This document shows, piece by piece, positions 20,418-30,759 of a stretch of 64,000 nt of DNA. The stretch's first letter is position 1. Every line of letters begins with the position of its first letter. The translations under genes were made by a program, and so were the position numbers. The notes under the pieces are model-generated. The model did not search any database and was not told where the DNA came from. It saw only the letters and a program-made list of their open reading frames with translations. Source of the stretch: Tetrapyrgos nigripes (Eukaryota; Basidiomycota; Agaricomycetes; Agaricales; Campanellaceae); NCBI GenBank assembly GCA_013368315.1, contig JAACJM010000036.1, forward strand, positions 1-64,000, in the 5' to 3' direction.

Positions 20418-20933
20418 TTAGGACGAGCTTTCACCGGAGCTCGACAATCCAGTCTTCCAATGCTCCGCCCATTGCTTGCGGAGTCGTCTGTCTACATCCC
20501 CTTGGCTCGGCCAATATTTGTCCCAATCTATGGTGTAGTTTCCAATCTCCCATCTAGGGTCGTTCCAGTCTAAGTTCCCCCACTCCGTTGTGTTGGTAGC
20601 CATTCCCCATCCCCCTCCATTGTCATCCATGTTCCATTGTACAACGTTGTCTGCCCCCCATATGCTGGCGTCTCCCCATCCTAGATTCCCTCTATGTTCC
20701 GCACGTAGCGACGTCCATTGTACCACACAACGGGCTTTATGTCCTCTGCCCAATCTGCACCGTCCTGGTCCATCTTCTCCTCCCCACGTGCAGTGTTGAC
20801 ACCCGTTGTGAGGTCCTGTGTGTTGTTTCGCCATTCGGCATCGACGTCTGGAACGGGTTCCATAGGTGCAACGTCCCCTATTGGTTGGGAGCGCGTCGTT
20901 CACGTTGGTGTTGGTGGAGGAAGTGGTTGACAT
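20418..20933 (-). CDS. Gypsy C ORF3: Cys/His double zinc module with Trp-rich tail
   Basis: A 171-residue protein. The ATG at 20933 (MSTTSSTN) is preferred over the upstream in-frame ATG at 21008 because gypsy A starts with the same MST. The module spans 20727-20873: RCTYG, then C-x9-C-x5-H-x3-H-x5-C-x10-C-x5-H-x3-C, with HCTW and GRGH in the middle. This can be read as a CCHH site followed by a CCHC site. The rest has more than ten tryptophans in acidic Gly/Asn-rich sequence (WGNLDWNDPRWE) and ends in a basic helix (RRLRKQWAEHW). It sits after pol, where some elements carry env-like or accessory genes, but no signal peptide or membrane segment is visible. Role unknown; nucleic-acid binding is a guess from the module. 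Confidence 0.72.
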   Translation of the reverse strand: MSTTSSTNTNVNDALPTNRGRCTYGTRSRRRCRMAKQHTGPHNGCQHCTWGGEDGPGRCRLGRGHKARCVVQWTSLRAEHRGNLGWGDASIWGADNVVQWNMDDNGGGWGMATNTTEWGNLDWNDPRWEIGNYTIDWDKYWPSQGDVDRRLRKQWAEHWKTGLSSSGESSS

Positions 20934-21107
20934 GGCTATGATGAAGGTGTAGTATGAGGGGAGTAAGGTGAAACTGGTAGGATGTGGTTGAGTTCTGTCC
21001 TTCTTCATTGTGGAGAGGGGGGTCTTTTATACTTGTCTGTCTGTATGGAGAGAATTTTGAATGGACGGTCAAGTTATCCCCGAAGATGGTTTTGACAGTA
21101 GACGCCA

Positions 21108-24100
21108 TTAACGAGGGAATGCGATCGATGAGTGATGACAGAAATCTGAGTTCGATTGCTGAGTGGGGTGTGAAGGCGGGCATAGAATACCCACGGTTCG
21201 TAACAGTGTTTCTCCTCGGAGTTCTGCTTTCGCTTGAAGCACACGGGTACTTCGCCATATGTCTTCCATGGCGATTCCTAATGAACGTACCGTTGTTCCC
21301 GGGCGTATCAGGTTCTTGGGTCGATATGCATCTGGATGTTGTCGATGGAAGGTCTCAATCATCTCCTTCACCTTTGTCAATCCTGACGCTGGTTCCCATG
21401 AATTTTCCGAATCAGCATAATCCAACCATTTGACAAGGTATTGTACTCCCCGTCGGTTTCTCGTTGGTTTTGAATCTAAAATTGCTTCTACATCATATTC
21501 GTTGTCTTCGGGTAGCAGCTCAGCAGGTTCTCCCGGATAGTTCACTCCGTGGGCTTCGGTCTCTTTGTACGGCAATAGGAGTGAGGCGTGGAACACTGGG
21601 TGAATGCACCAGCCATTCGGTAATTTGAGTCGATAATTGACTTCACTGATAATGTCAGTGATTTCGAATGGTCCGTGACGACGATTTGCCAACTTAGCTT
21701 TCGGTCTCGTCGTTTTCAGATTCTTCCCATCCAGCAACACTTTATCCCCAACCTTAAACTTCACCCCTTCGTTCCTGTAGTCCTTGTTTTGCTCTTTCAT
21801 CAGTTCAGCTGCCGTCGCCAGACTTGCTCTTAGTTCTTCTCGAACTGCATCCAAGTTCTGGAGGCGTTCTTCGACTTTTGGTACGTGTGAAGCTGGATTG
21901 ATAGAAGGGAATAGCCGGGGTAAAAATCCATGGAGTAATTCAAACGGCGATTTCCCAGTTGCTGAGTGAATTCGAGTATTATGACAGAATTCGGCGTACG
22001 GCAGGTATTTGACCCAATCGTCTTGACGATAGTTACAGAAGGTTCGAAGGTATTGTTCCAATTCTTGATTGAACCTCTCTGTTTCGCCGTCTGTCTGCGG
22101 ATGATAAGCTGTACTGAGTGCCGAAGTGATACCTAACTTAGCGTAAATGCCTTTCATTACTTGGCTTGCGAATTGAGGTCCTCGGTCGGATATCATTTTA
22201 TCCCATAAGCCATACCGCCGCCAAGTGTTGTCGAACAATAAGTCGATAGTTCTGTTGCTATCAATATCTTTTCTGCATGGGGAAATGACAACTGTTTTTG
22301 TTGAACGGTCGACTGTGACGTGAATTGCATTGAAGCCGTCACATTCTGGCAGGTCCGTGATGAAGTCAGTTGTAATGGTACCAAAGGGTCGTTCCGGTAT
22401 TTCGTTCGGGATTAAGGGTACATGCGCAGGATGGTTGTTTGCCTTGGTTAACTGGCAGGTAGCGCATCCTTCAACGTAGCTGCAGACGAATACTGACATA
22501 CCAGGCCACCAGAATTCTCTACTGACGAGTTCGTATGTTTTGAATCGTCCCGGGTGACCTGCAGTAAGGCTGTCGTGGTGCATTTTAACGATGTCCCGTC
22601 TGAGTTGTTGATTGTTAGGGACGTAGATCTTCCCTCGGAACAAGATAATTCCGTCTTTGTAGTTCCATTCCTGTAAATTCTTTGCCAAAGCGCGTGGTCC
22701 GTTGTCAAAGATAGTTTGTAACGCACTCACGACTTCAGCATCCTTATCTGGACACTCCTTAATCCGCCTTTTCAACTCCGCATCTCCTATTGTGGTTACT
22801 GTTCCTGGTCGTGTCGCTCAAATTCTGAAGAATCTAGGGTCAAGCAAGACCCTGTCCTTGTTGTCGTTTTCGACCCCCTCTTTATGGTCCGATCTCCAAG
22901 AAAGTGGGTCACTTCGATTCAGATTTCCAGGTTTATGGGTGAGCGTAAAGTCGAATCTGGTCAGGAACAAGGCCATCCTTGCTTGCCGTCGGCTGAGTTT
23001 CTGAGCCGTGGTGAAGTATCTAAGGTTGTCGTGATCGGTCAAGATTTCGATGGTGTGCGGCCCTCCTTCCAGGTAGTGCCGCCAGGCTTCCAGTCCGCAT
23101 ATGATCGCTAGTAGTTCTTTGTCATGAATGTCGTAATTCCGTTCGGTTTCGGATAACGCCTTTGACAGGTAGGCTACTGGGTGCCATTTGCCGTCCGATC
23201 CTTGTTGTTGCAGGATACCTCCTGTGGCGTAATCTGACGCGTCAACTTCTACTCGGTACGGTTTAGAATGATCAGGCATTAGAAGAACTGGTGAAGTCGT
23301 GAACATATCTTTGAGTGCATGGAAGGCCCTTTGAGCTTCCTCGGACCATTCCCATGGATGTTCCTTTTTCGTGAGATCGAACAGTGGTCGTGCGATTTTT
23401 GAGAAATCTCGTATGAAACGACGATAAAAGTTCCCGAAGCCGAGGAATGACTGTACGTCTTTGACGTTCCGTGGGACTGGCCATTTAGTTACGCCTTCGA
23501 CCTTGACTGGATCCATCGCCAATGTGTTGTGTGACACGATGAGGCCGAGGAATTCTACTGAGTCGGTTTCGAAGGTGCATTTTTCCGGTTTAGCGTATAA
23601 GTCGTTATCATGGAGTCATGCCAGTACTTGTTTTACCATGTATCGATGTTCTTCTAGTGATTCCGTGAATATGAGAATATCGTCCATATAGATTACGACT
23701 TTTCCAGAGTCGATCAGGTCCTTGAATAGAGTGTTCATCATCGCTTGGAATGTGGCTGGAGAGTTCATAAGACCGAAAAACATCACCGTTGGTTCGAAGA
23801 GACCGCGGTTGGTTTTGAACGCCGCTTTCCATTCATCTCCCTTCTTGATACGTATGTTGTTATATCCCCATCTAAGGTCGATTTTGGAAAATATTCGTGC
23901 CCCTTTGAGTTTGTCTACAAGTTCCGATATAAGCGGTAAAGGGTATTCGTTCTTGACGGTCCCTTTATTTAGGGCATGGTAATCCTGTACTGGTCGTAGT
24001 TTTCTGTCTTTCTTTTTTACAAAGAAGAAGAGACTCGCCATAGGAGACTTCGACGGTCTTATGTACCCTTTCTCCAAGTTTTCCTTGATGAATTCATCAA

Positions 24101-25213
24101 GCTCCTTTTGTTCATTTGGGGACAACGGATATGTTTTGCAAGGGCGTGGTTCAAAGTCCGATTTTAACTCGATAGCGTGATCCCATTCGCCACGTTTCGG
24201 TAATCGTTCTGAGGTTTGTTTGTCAAAGACTCGTAGGAACTGATGATACTGCGAAGGAATCTTATCTTTAAGAGGTACATCGACCTGAACGCTCTGAGCT
24301 GCCTCTGCGAGTTCTTGTGCTTTCGTAAAACCTGCACGGATGTTCAGATCTGGTGTCCCTGACGCTTCTTCATCAAATCTCTCCTCTTTCCCTAACAATT
24401 CTTCCATTACGTCCTGTTCCCATCGTTCTGGGATCGTATCTCTCCCGTAGTCATCTTCGGTAAAGATTGCCGTTCCTTCTGAATTTCGGTGGAAGGATCG
24501 GACAGGAATTCGACGACGTCGCCCTGCAATTTTCGATTGGGCAATTGGTTTGAATCGTCCAACTGGTTCTATCCACCTGACTTGGTACTCCTTGTGGTGG
24601 GTTCTTGGATCGATGACTGTGGGTTTCAAGGCTCTAGTTTTCAAGTGGAGAACGGGAGGTTTTGCTGTGATACATGTTTCTGGGCATCTAGTCATGTCTA
24701 CCCGTGAGTCTGACCAGTCTATATCTGGATTATGTTCTTCCAACCAGTCGGTACCAAGGATTATATCGTGATCCCCAATGTCCGTTACATAGAATTCGGC
24801 CCGTTCTTCATGGTACGCCTTGTTGTCTCGAGAATAGATATGAAGATTTTGGATAGTGTATTCCCGTATCCATCCCATGGTGTTTTCAGAGCCGTCAACG
24901 TTTCGAACTGGGAACGGGTTTTTGATAGGAAGGAGGGTAAGTTGATTTCTTTGTGCGAATTGACTGTTAATGATTATGCCTTCTGCACCGCTGTCTATTA
25001 AAGCGTTTGCGTCAATTTTTCTGCCAGTAATTTTGCCGATTAGTTCAGTTTTGAGTGTGATTGATGGTATCTGTTTATTGCGAGTGATTGCTGACATTCT
25101 TATTTCTGAAGGAAAGGTTCGCTCACAAGAGGGGTATAACACACTATATCGATTGTTCTTTAACTGTCCAGTGTACTGTTTTACTCCTACTGACGACGTA
25201 GCAGAGGAGTGAT
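21108..25213 (-). pseudogene. Gypsy C pol: protease, RT, RNase H, integrase, chromodomain; two TGA codons
   Basis: Domain order from 25213: protease (NALIDSGAEGIIIN), RT (VKKKDRKLRPVQDYHALN, catalytic YMDD at about 23680), then a TGA at 23616-23618. RNase H follows ([33 protein letters not shown]), then a second TGA at 22818-22820. Integrase carries the zinc site (GHPGRFKTYELV, GCATCQ) and core (DFITDLPECDGFNA, STAYHPQTDGETERF), and the C-terminal chromodomain reads YDVEAILDSKPTR ... QYLVKWLDYADSENSW. All parts share one frame. At the second TGA, gypsy A has CGA (arginine), so a single C-to-T change made the stop. Apart from these two codons the polyprotein looks complete. Confidence 0.93.
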
Positions 25214-26716
25214 TTAAAAATCCAATTTAGACATAATGTCGGTTGCTTGTTCCTTTTCCTCTCCTTCTAATCCTTTAACCCTATTTACCATGTCGGAGAT
25301 TTCTTTGATCGTGTTTCGAGATGAAGACGCCTGTGCTACTGTTACCAGTGGAGGGGATGCGGTTTCGGCTGTTCGAATAGTACGAGGGGGGAAAGTTCGA
25401 GACGTGTTCTGAGACGACATCTTTGGGAATGTTGGACATTCGTTGCTCATGTGTCCAGTTTGTCTACATGCGAAGCATGCTCCTTCTTTTCGAAGTCGGT
25501 CCCTTTCATCAGGTGTCAGTTTAGGCGGCAGATTGAAAGATGAGTTAGCACCTGATCCCATGAGCGCATTGACGCTTGCTACCGTTCTTCCTTGAGACGG
25601 ACCCGGACTACTCTTCGACGTTGAAGTAGTTTTCCAGCGTCCCTGTCTTTCTCGTTCCTTCAGCCACTCTAAATGAAGTTCCACAGCTCTTTCTTTATAC
25701 TCGTTGAAGTCATCCCATTTCGGATACGTTCTTCCAACTGCTTCCCGGAGTTTGGGTGGTAACCCATCCTGATAGAATTCTAACAACGCCACGTCTCCGA
25801 ACTCGGATTCTTCTCCATATGTGTCGAAGATGCTGTTGTAGCTGCTAATGTCCGTCCCTCTCATTCTAGCGAATTTGATCTTCGTTCTCGCCACGTCTTC
25901 TGAGGCAAGAGCTTTGAAGTCCTTTTTGAATCTATCCCGTATCTGCTTCAAGGTTATCCATCTCCATTCACCTGGCATATTTGCCAAGTTCTCATTCTCC
26001 TCGTCTGCGTCTCGTTCCATCAATCTCTGTGTTGCCCAATCTCCTCCTTTCTCTCCCGTGAAGAATGACAGGAATAGTGAAACCTGACTTTCTTCGGTTG
26101 GGTACTTTCCTTTATTCATGCGTAGATAGTTATTGAACAGGGCCAGCCATCGTTTCGCCTCGCTGCGTCCCCCATTGAAGGGGTCTGGCTTCCTTCCTCG
26201 TTCGGAGGTTCCATTCGACCCAATAGGGGGTGTATCAGCCATAACTGAGTCGTTCGGGTCTGATGGATCTGGGGAAGGAGGTGTAGGAGGGCGACGAGGG
26301 GCTACGGATGGTCCTTCAGCCGATGGAATGGTGGGCGAAGAAGATGGGGAGGTGGGGTTGTCTGGTTCTGGTGGGTTATCGGGAGGGGTTTCTGGTACTG
26401 GGTTAGATCCGGAGGGTTGGTTAGTAGGTGTAGAGGTCCCTTGTTCCGATTCTGTTGCAGGTTTAGGTTTTGGGTGTGCTTTTTGAATTGCAAATTCTTG
26501 TAATTGGGTTATAACGTGTAGTCCATTCGGGATTTTCTCGACGGGCAGTTTTTGAGTGTTGTATCTGTTTAGGCACAGTTGTACGGTGCACGGAGTCCAA
26601 GGGTCGTCGACGAAGTAAGCGGTGTCTCGGATGGATGGGGGATGGGATACGTGTGGTCGCTTGGCACACTGGAGGTTTGGGTCTGCAGATGCGGCTCGTC
26701 GATCGGTCATACACAA
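25214..26716 (-). CDS. Gypsy C gag
   Basis: A 500-residue protein starting at 26716. The N-terminal third is Pro/Ser-rich. The capsid region carries KPDPFNGGRSEAKRWLALFN and WDDFNEYKERAVELHLEW, a Ty3/gypsy retrotransposon gag pattern. A CCHC zinc knuckle CFACRQTGHMSNEC lies near 25440-25500. The stop TAA at 25214 overlaps the pol frame, which is in the -1 register and open from this point. The five-T run in GAT TTT TAA would allow a P-site slip into pol. Confidence 0.9.
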   Translation of the reverse strand: MCMTDRRAASADPNLQCAKRPHVSHPPSIRDTAYFVDDPWTPCTVQLCLNRYNTQKLPVEKIPNGLHVITQLQEFAIQKAHPKPKPATESEQGTSTPTNQPSGSNPVPETPPDNPPEPDNPTSPSSSPTIPSAEGPSVAPRRPPTPPSPDPSDPNDSVMADTPPIGSNGTSERGRKPDPFNGGRSEAKRWLALFNNYLRMNKGKYPTEESQVSLFLSFFTGEKGGDWATQRLMERDADEENENLANMPGEWRWITLKQIRDRFKKDFKALASEDVARTKIKFARMRGTDISSYNSIFDTYGEESEFGDVALLEFYQDGLPPKLREAVGRTYPKWDDFNEYKERAVELHLEWLKERERQGRWKTTSTSKSSPGPSQGRTVASVNALMGSGANSSFNLPPKLTPDERDRLRKEGACFACRQTGHMSNECPTFPKMSSQNTSRTFPPRTIRTAETASPPLVTVAQASSSRNTIKEISDMVNRVKGLEGEEKEQATDIMSKLDF

Positions 26717-26723
26717 TTTCCTT

Positions 26724-27017
26724 TTAAGAGAGGTAGTTGGGTCCTAAGACAAAGGAAGCTGCTAGACCGTATTTGGGGGAAGGTGCTAGTGGAGAGTAGT
26801 CGACGTGTTCTTTGAGGAATAGAGGCCCTTCAATCTGAACCACAGTTTCTCCTGTATCGAAGTCCTCTTTTACTGTTATGTACGAGAATGTTGAGAGGAC
26901 TACGTCACCTGAGATAAGTTTCCACACCCAACGTCTTGTGCAAACGAAGTGTCGGTCGAGACTCCAAGGATCCGTTCGTAGTTTTCTTCCGTGGGAGACC
27001 GCGTATTCGGAGTACAA
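26724..27017 (-). CDS. Small ORF upstream of gypsy C gag
   Basis: Ninety-seven codons end eight bases before the gag ATG and are not in its frame. The sequence (DPWSLDRHFVCTRRWVWKL, then VVLSTFSYITVKEDFDTGETVV) looks protein-like rather than random, but I recognise no family. It could be a separate leader protein, or an N-terminal gag extension detached by an indel. Confidence 0.35.
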   Translation of the reverse strand: MYSEYAVSHGRKLRTDPWSLDRHFVCTRRWVWKLISGDVVLSTFSYITVKEDFDTGETVVQIEGPLFLKEHVDYSPLAPSPKYGLAASFVLGPNYLS

Positions 27018-27359
27018 GAGGTAACGGGGAAGGGGAAATGGAATCCGTTTGTAGTCACGAGGGGTTTCAGGAGGTTCGATGCGAATTCGGGGACGTGGGG
27101 TAGACAGGGTGAAGGGAATATGAAAAGAAAAGCGATTGTTGTTACACTGTTACTCGAAGTATACAGTGGATCAGCAGTCTACTCGGAGTAGTGTCTGCTT
27201 AAGCAATCGAAACGTATTCGAGTTTGCAGGGAGGAGGGACGACGCTTGCAATATAGATGAAATAGTGGTGAAGGGTAAGAGAGGTTGAGAACTAGAGGCG
27301 GACAAGATAGGAGGAGAAAAACTCAAATAGTGAGGTGGGTGTATGGGAGTTCGTTCAAG

Positions 27360-27866
27360 TGTCAAGGTCGTCGGTACACTCAATAACCACCCAAGTCACT
27401 CAATGCAAGAAAGCCGGTTACAAGAGAATAGATTGTTGCAAGAAGTAGAGAGATAGAGGAATGGAGAGAAAGTAAGCTGACTAGGCTCTACACTGCGTAG
27501 TAAAAGTACGGAGCGGAGACGAAGTGAACGAACTAAGGAATAGGTTACAAAGATCACAGGTATATAAGTAAAATATGAACAGATGGGAGAGAGTAAGTAA
27601 TAATAGACGGTATCATGTGGAAATGTCAAGGGCGAGAGAATAATGAGTCAAATATGGATAGATGAAGGTACTGGATCATACGGAGTGATTGACAGTGAGA
27701 ATGTCCATGGAGATAGGAATCGGAGGAGATAGGAATATGAGTCATAGATCTAGAGAGATGGTAACTATAGACGATGATGAGAAATGGTTGATGTTTATGG
27801 GTTTAAATAGGTAGTAAAGGGAAAAGAATAGAAAGGAAATGAATAGGCGGGAGATGATTCATGACA
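27360..27866 (-). repeat. 5' LTR of gypsy C
   Basis: On the plus strand it runs tgtcaaggtcgtc ... gattcatgaca, the reverse of the family A LTR with TG...CA ends (507 bp). The bases outside (gacac) would be the target duplication, but its partner is lost. Confidence 0.88.
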
Positions 27867-28260
27867 GACACAAAAAGTGTCCTAAGTCACATTACATAGA
27901 CAAAAGTGTACAAACATGAGGCAGAATGAAACTAATGATTGAGTTTTCGCGTTCGGAAATGAGGTCGCGCGGCGTGAACGGAAATTCCCGGCCATAAGCA
28001 CGGCCGCCTGTTTTGTTTCCGTCGGAAGCTTGCTTAGTAAAGATTATATAATATTCTTTCCGTCGGGAGATTGTATCTTAATATATAGATCTTATCTTAT
28101 CAGGTAACATGTGACTTCAGATTTACCATATATGGAAGGAGAGGGGGGGAGGGGGGGTCAGAGGGTCTTGCTAAATTTTTTTTGGAGGGGATGTATGGAA
28201 TTTCTATTCCACCACCCCCTTGATTTGACTGATACTTGGCTCTTTCAAGATACGCATGTA
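27867..28260. other. No gene seen
   Basis: This lies between the LTR of element C and an inverted-repeat transposon. It contains a short inverted motif (acacaaaaagtgt) and a GC-rich patch with gcgcggcg. No convincing ORF. Confidence 0.5.
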
Positions 28261-29879
28261 CTATATTGTACCGGGAAGCTGGCCACACTGGGAAGCTGGC
28301 CATTTGGTAAATATCTCCAGAACGAGGAGACTTTGGATAAGTTTTGTAGGATGAAAATAGACAACTAAGTGGTCATCGTTCACGTACCAAAGCTCATCCA
28401 GAGAGAGGTAGCCGACATTGAGAAATCGGCAAAGTTTTGACATGAAATGAAGGGAATGACGCAAATCCTTAGGTAAGCAGCCACCCATAATGGGATCATC
28501 GCGTCGTATCTCCTCCTCCTCTGCGTCATTTACATCCATTTTGTACTCCTTTTGCTCCCTTATATCTGGGCTTCTTTAGCAATCACCCTATCTGCTATTT
28601 TGTGCAATAGCCCGCACTATACATCTATCTTTGCTTGAAGATTGCTTACCTACTCAGATGCTGAACACACCACCTTGTCCCTCGCATGCTGACTCCAGAT
28701 GACCTCGGGACGCAATGTAACTTTACAGTCTCAATTTTGACATCTTCCTTGGTGCGATGTCACATATTTTTCATTTTTAAGGTTTTTTCCTGATGCTTGA
28801 GCAGGCTCCATTCCTCGCCTACACCTTCTGTGTAAGGGCTGAATAAACAAGGTCTAGGGTGGAAGTGATTGATTTCAGGGACCAAAAAGCTTCACAAGTG
28901 TGTAACTTGACCTTCAATCTTACTTTCTGAGCATGATTCATGGGGATTGTCTCATAGGCTGTTCACTCAGGCGGTGTCAGGCTTGGGATGTTTTGGCCAA
29001 AAATACCACCATCTTCTTGTTGACCTTTAGCATAACTTGTAATGTCAAAATAATGTAATAAACAATGATTTCGTGCTCCTCTACAGCATTCTCAATTGAA
29101 AAGTGTCCTCAGCATCGACATTCGCGCTTCAGCTCCTTGTACCCCATTTTGTCCCAATACCACCTACATCAACTCTTGACCTCGATACTCTCAACGATTT
29201 GACTTTCAGCCAGGATGAAAGACTGCAGCATGCTTTGAGAGCCATAAAAGAAGACCCCAAAAGGTCCCAACATGCCTTTGCAGTGTTTATGGAGTCCTGC
29301 AAGTTACACTTACCACCCGTCTCAATGGAGTCTGACCACTGACTATTTTCCACACCTTGCTATGCGGTTTGCCTCAGTAGTTGTTTCAAGCACTAATACC
29401 ATCTATTGATATGTCATTCCGGAGTGGTAGGCATGAGTTACAGTGGGTATGGTACAAAGTAGCAGGTATGGAGTAAGAAGGAAAGGAGAAGAAAGAGTAG
29501 CAGTATAAGTCCTTTTAGCACCCCAAAACACTTTAAATAGGTCAATTTATCTTTATAGTATAGCTACATGTGCCTGGCGAAGTAGATGAGGGACTGCGAC
29601 GCGAATACAGGGCGAGAAACGGACGACGTTGGTGACGCGGACTGGCTGCTTACAAATATTCTCACGCGTGGCCAGCTTCCCAGTTTTAGCCAAATTTCGA
29701 CTTGTCGCAGGAAAATATTCACTGAGCCAGCAGTTTCATTGGTAAAAATCCCATACTCATATATCTTATAGCAAAGATGCTACACTATCCATAGACACAA
29801 CAATCATGGCAACAGCACATTGTTGTCAAGAGGAATTATCAAAAGACACTATGGTGGCCAGCTTCCCGGTACAATATAG
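28261..29879. mobile_element. TA-flanked inverted-repeat DNA transposon, decayed
   Basis: Perfect 26-bp terminal inverted repeats: ctatattgtaccgggaagct, continued by ggccac, at 28261-28286 and its complement at 29854-29879. Both ends are flanked by TA, the target duplication of Tc1/mariner and pogo/Fot1 elements. Short partial repeats of the end (gggaagctggcca) recur just inside both ends (28289-28302 and near 29670). No intact transposase is present. Confidence 0.82.
29103..29342 (+). pseudogene. Possible transposase N-terminal fragment
   Basis: A 79-codon ORF inside the TA-flanked element contains DERLQHALRAIKEDPKRSQ. This resembles the start of a pogo-type helix-turn-helix region, where a helix of this kind precedes the recognition helix. 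The rest of the transposase is not found. The assignment rests on one short similarity plus position. Confidence 0.25.
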
Positions 29880-29890
29880 TACTGCTAGTA

Positions 29891-30152
29891 CCATTTCATT
29901 CAATTCGTCAGTAACGAGTAACGGACTCCACAAAAACGACGAATATTGGGGCTTGTAACGGGTAACATCGCCAAGTGATGAATTTCTCCCCGTTACACCC
30001 CCAAAAGCCTCATAACCCACCCAAAAATGGAATTTTTTCGTCGCCTTCAGCGGAATTACAGGTCTTGTAACAGGTAACTTCTGTAAGTGACGAAAAAAAA
30101 GGTTCGTCAGTGTTGTAACGATAACAATGGGGCGACGAATTGATTGAAATGG
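29891..30152. mobile_element. MITE of 262 bp with TA duplication
   Basis: Terminal inverted repeats ccatttca-tcaattcgtc, one mismatch over 19 bp, lie at 29891-29909 and 30134-30152. TA flanks both ends at 29889-29890 and 30153-30154. The interior has repeated gtaac motifs and no coding capacity. It sits 11 bases from the larger TA-flanked element. Confidence 0.75.
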
Positions 30153-30235
30153 TACAGTATGAATGATAGACAAAAAGCTTGCATAAACCTAGTGTTTCTG
30201 GCGGGCAAGCTCGACCGCCCTAACATTCATGGCCA

Positions 30236-30325
30236 CCCTTCATCTTTAATCTATAGCAACATTCAAGTTCATGGCTAAGAACCCTTCGTCCTTAATCTGT
30301 AGTAACATTCATGCCAGTGGTCACT
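30236..30325. repeat. Short tandem duplication
   Basis: The phrase ccttcatctttaatctatag-caacattcaagttcatgg is followed by a diverged copy, ccttcgtccttaatctgtag-taacattcatgcc, about 50 bases on. No gene accompanies it. Confidence 0.6.
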
Positions 30326-30759
30326 TGAGGTGCCATAAGATGTGCACAAAATACCACTGGAAAATCCGCAAAAAGCAGCTCCCTCAGGGCCACTGTGCGA
30401 TGCATTTCGCACTTACTTCTATTTCTGCAGGTAGAAATGCAGCCCGAAAAGTCATGGGATGCATCTTATATTACGCGTTTTATTACAGTTCAAGGTCCCA
30501 TCAAATAATCAAATTTAAAGATATACTTAAACCAATGGGGAATGGGTCTCGTCGAAACTTAAAGGAAGTAGGCTGGTCCTTTGCCCAGGCACCGTGACAT
30601 TATATACTAGCAAGTAGGATAGATTGACTAACCGTATATCCTATCAGCCTATTCCGGTCCAGGAAACAGCGTTCACCGTAAAAACGAATCACACCACCGT
30701 TTCGATGAAAATATTTTGCGTAGGGTAAGACCGATTCAACGACTCGCAAAAGCTAAGGA

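Larger units (their letters stand above)
20400..27866 (-). mobile_element. Gypsy chromovirus C, nearly intact internal region
   Basis: Minus-strand order: 5' LTR 27360-27866, a small upstream ORF, gag, pol with chromodomain, ORF3 and a weak polypurine tract near 20402-20414. Pol is one frame from 25213 to 21108 broken only by two TGA codons. The 3' LTR expected left of 20400 is missing and is replaced by family B LTR sequence, so the element has no matching LTR pair. Confidence 0.92.

Noticed and set aside
20590..20930. Plus-strand ORFs opposite ORF3 of gypsy C
   Set aside because: Antisense shadows; the minus frame has conserved Cys/His spacing with two other copies.
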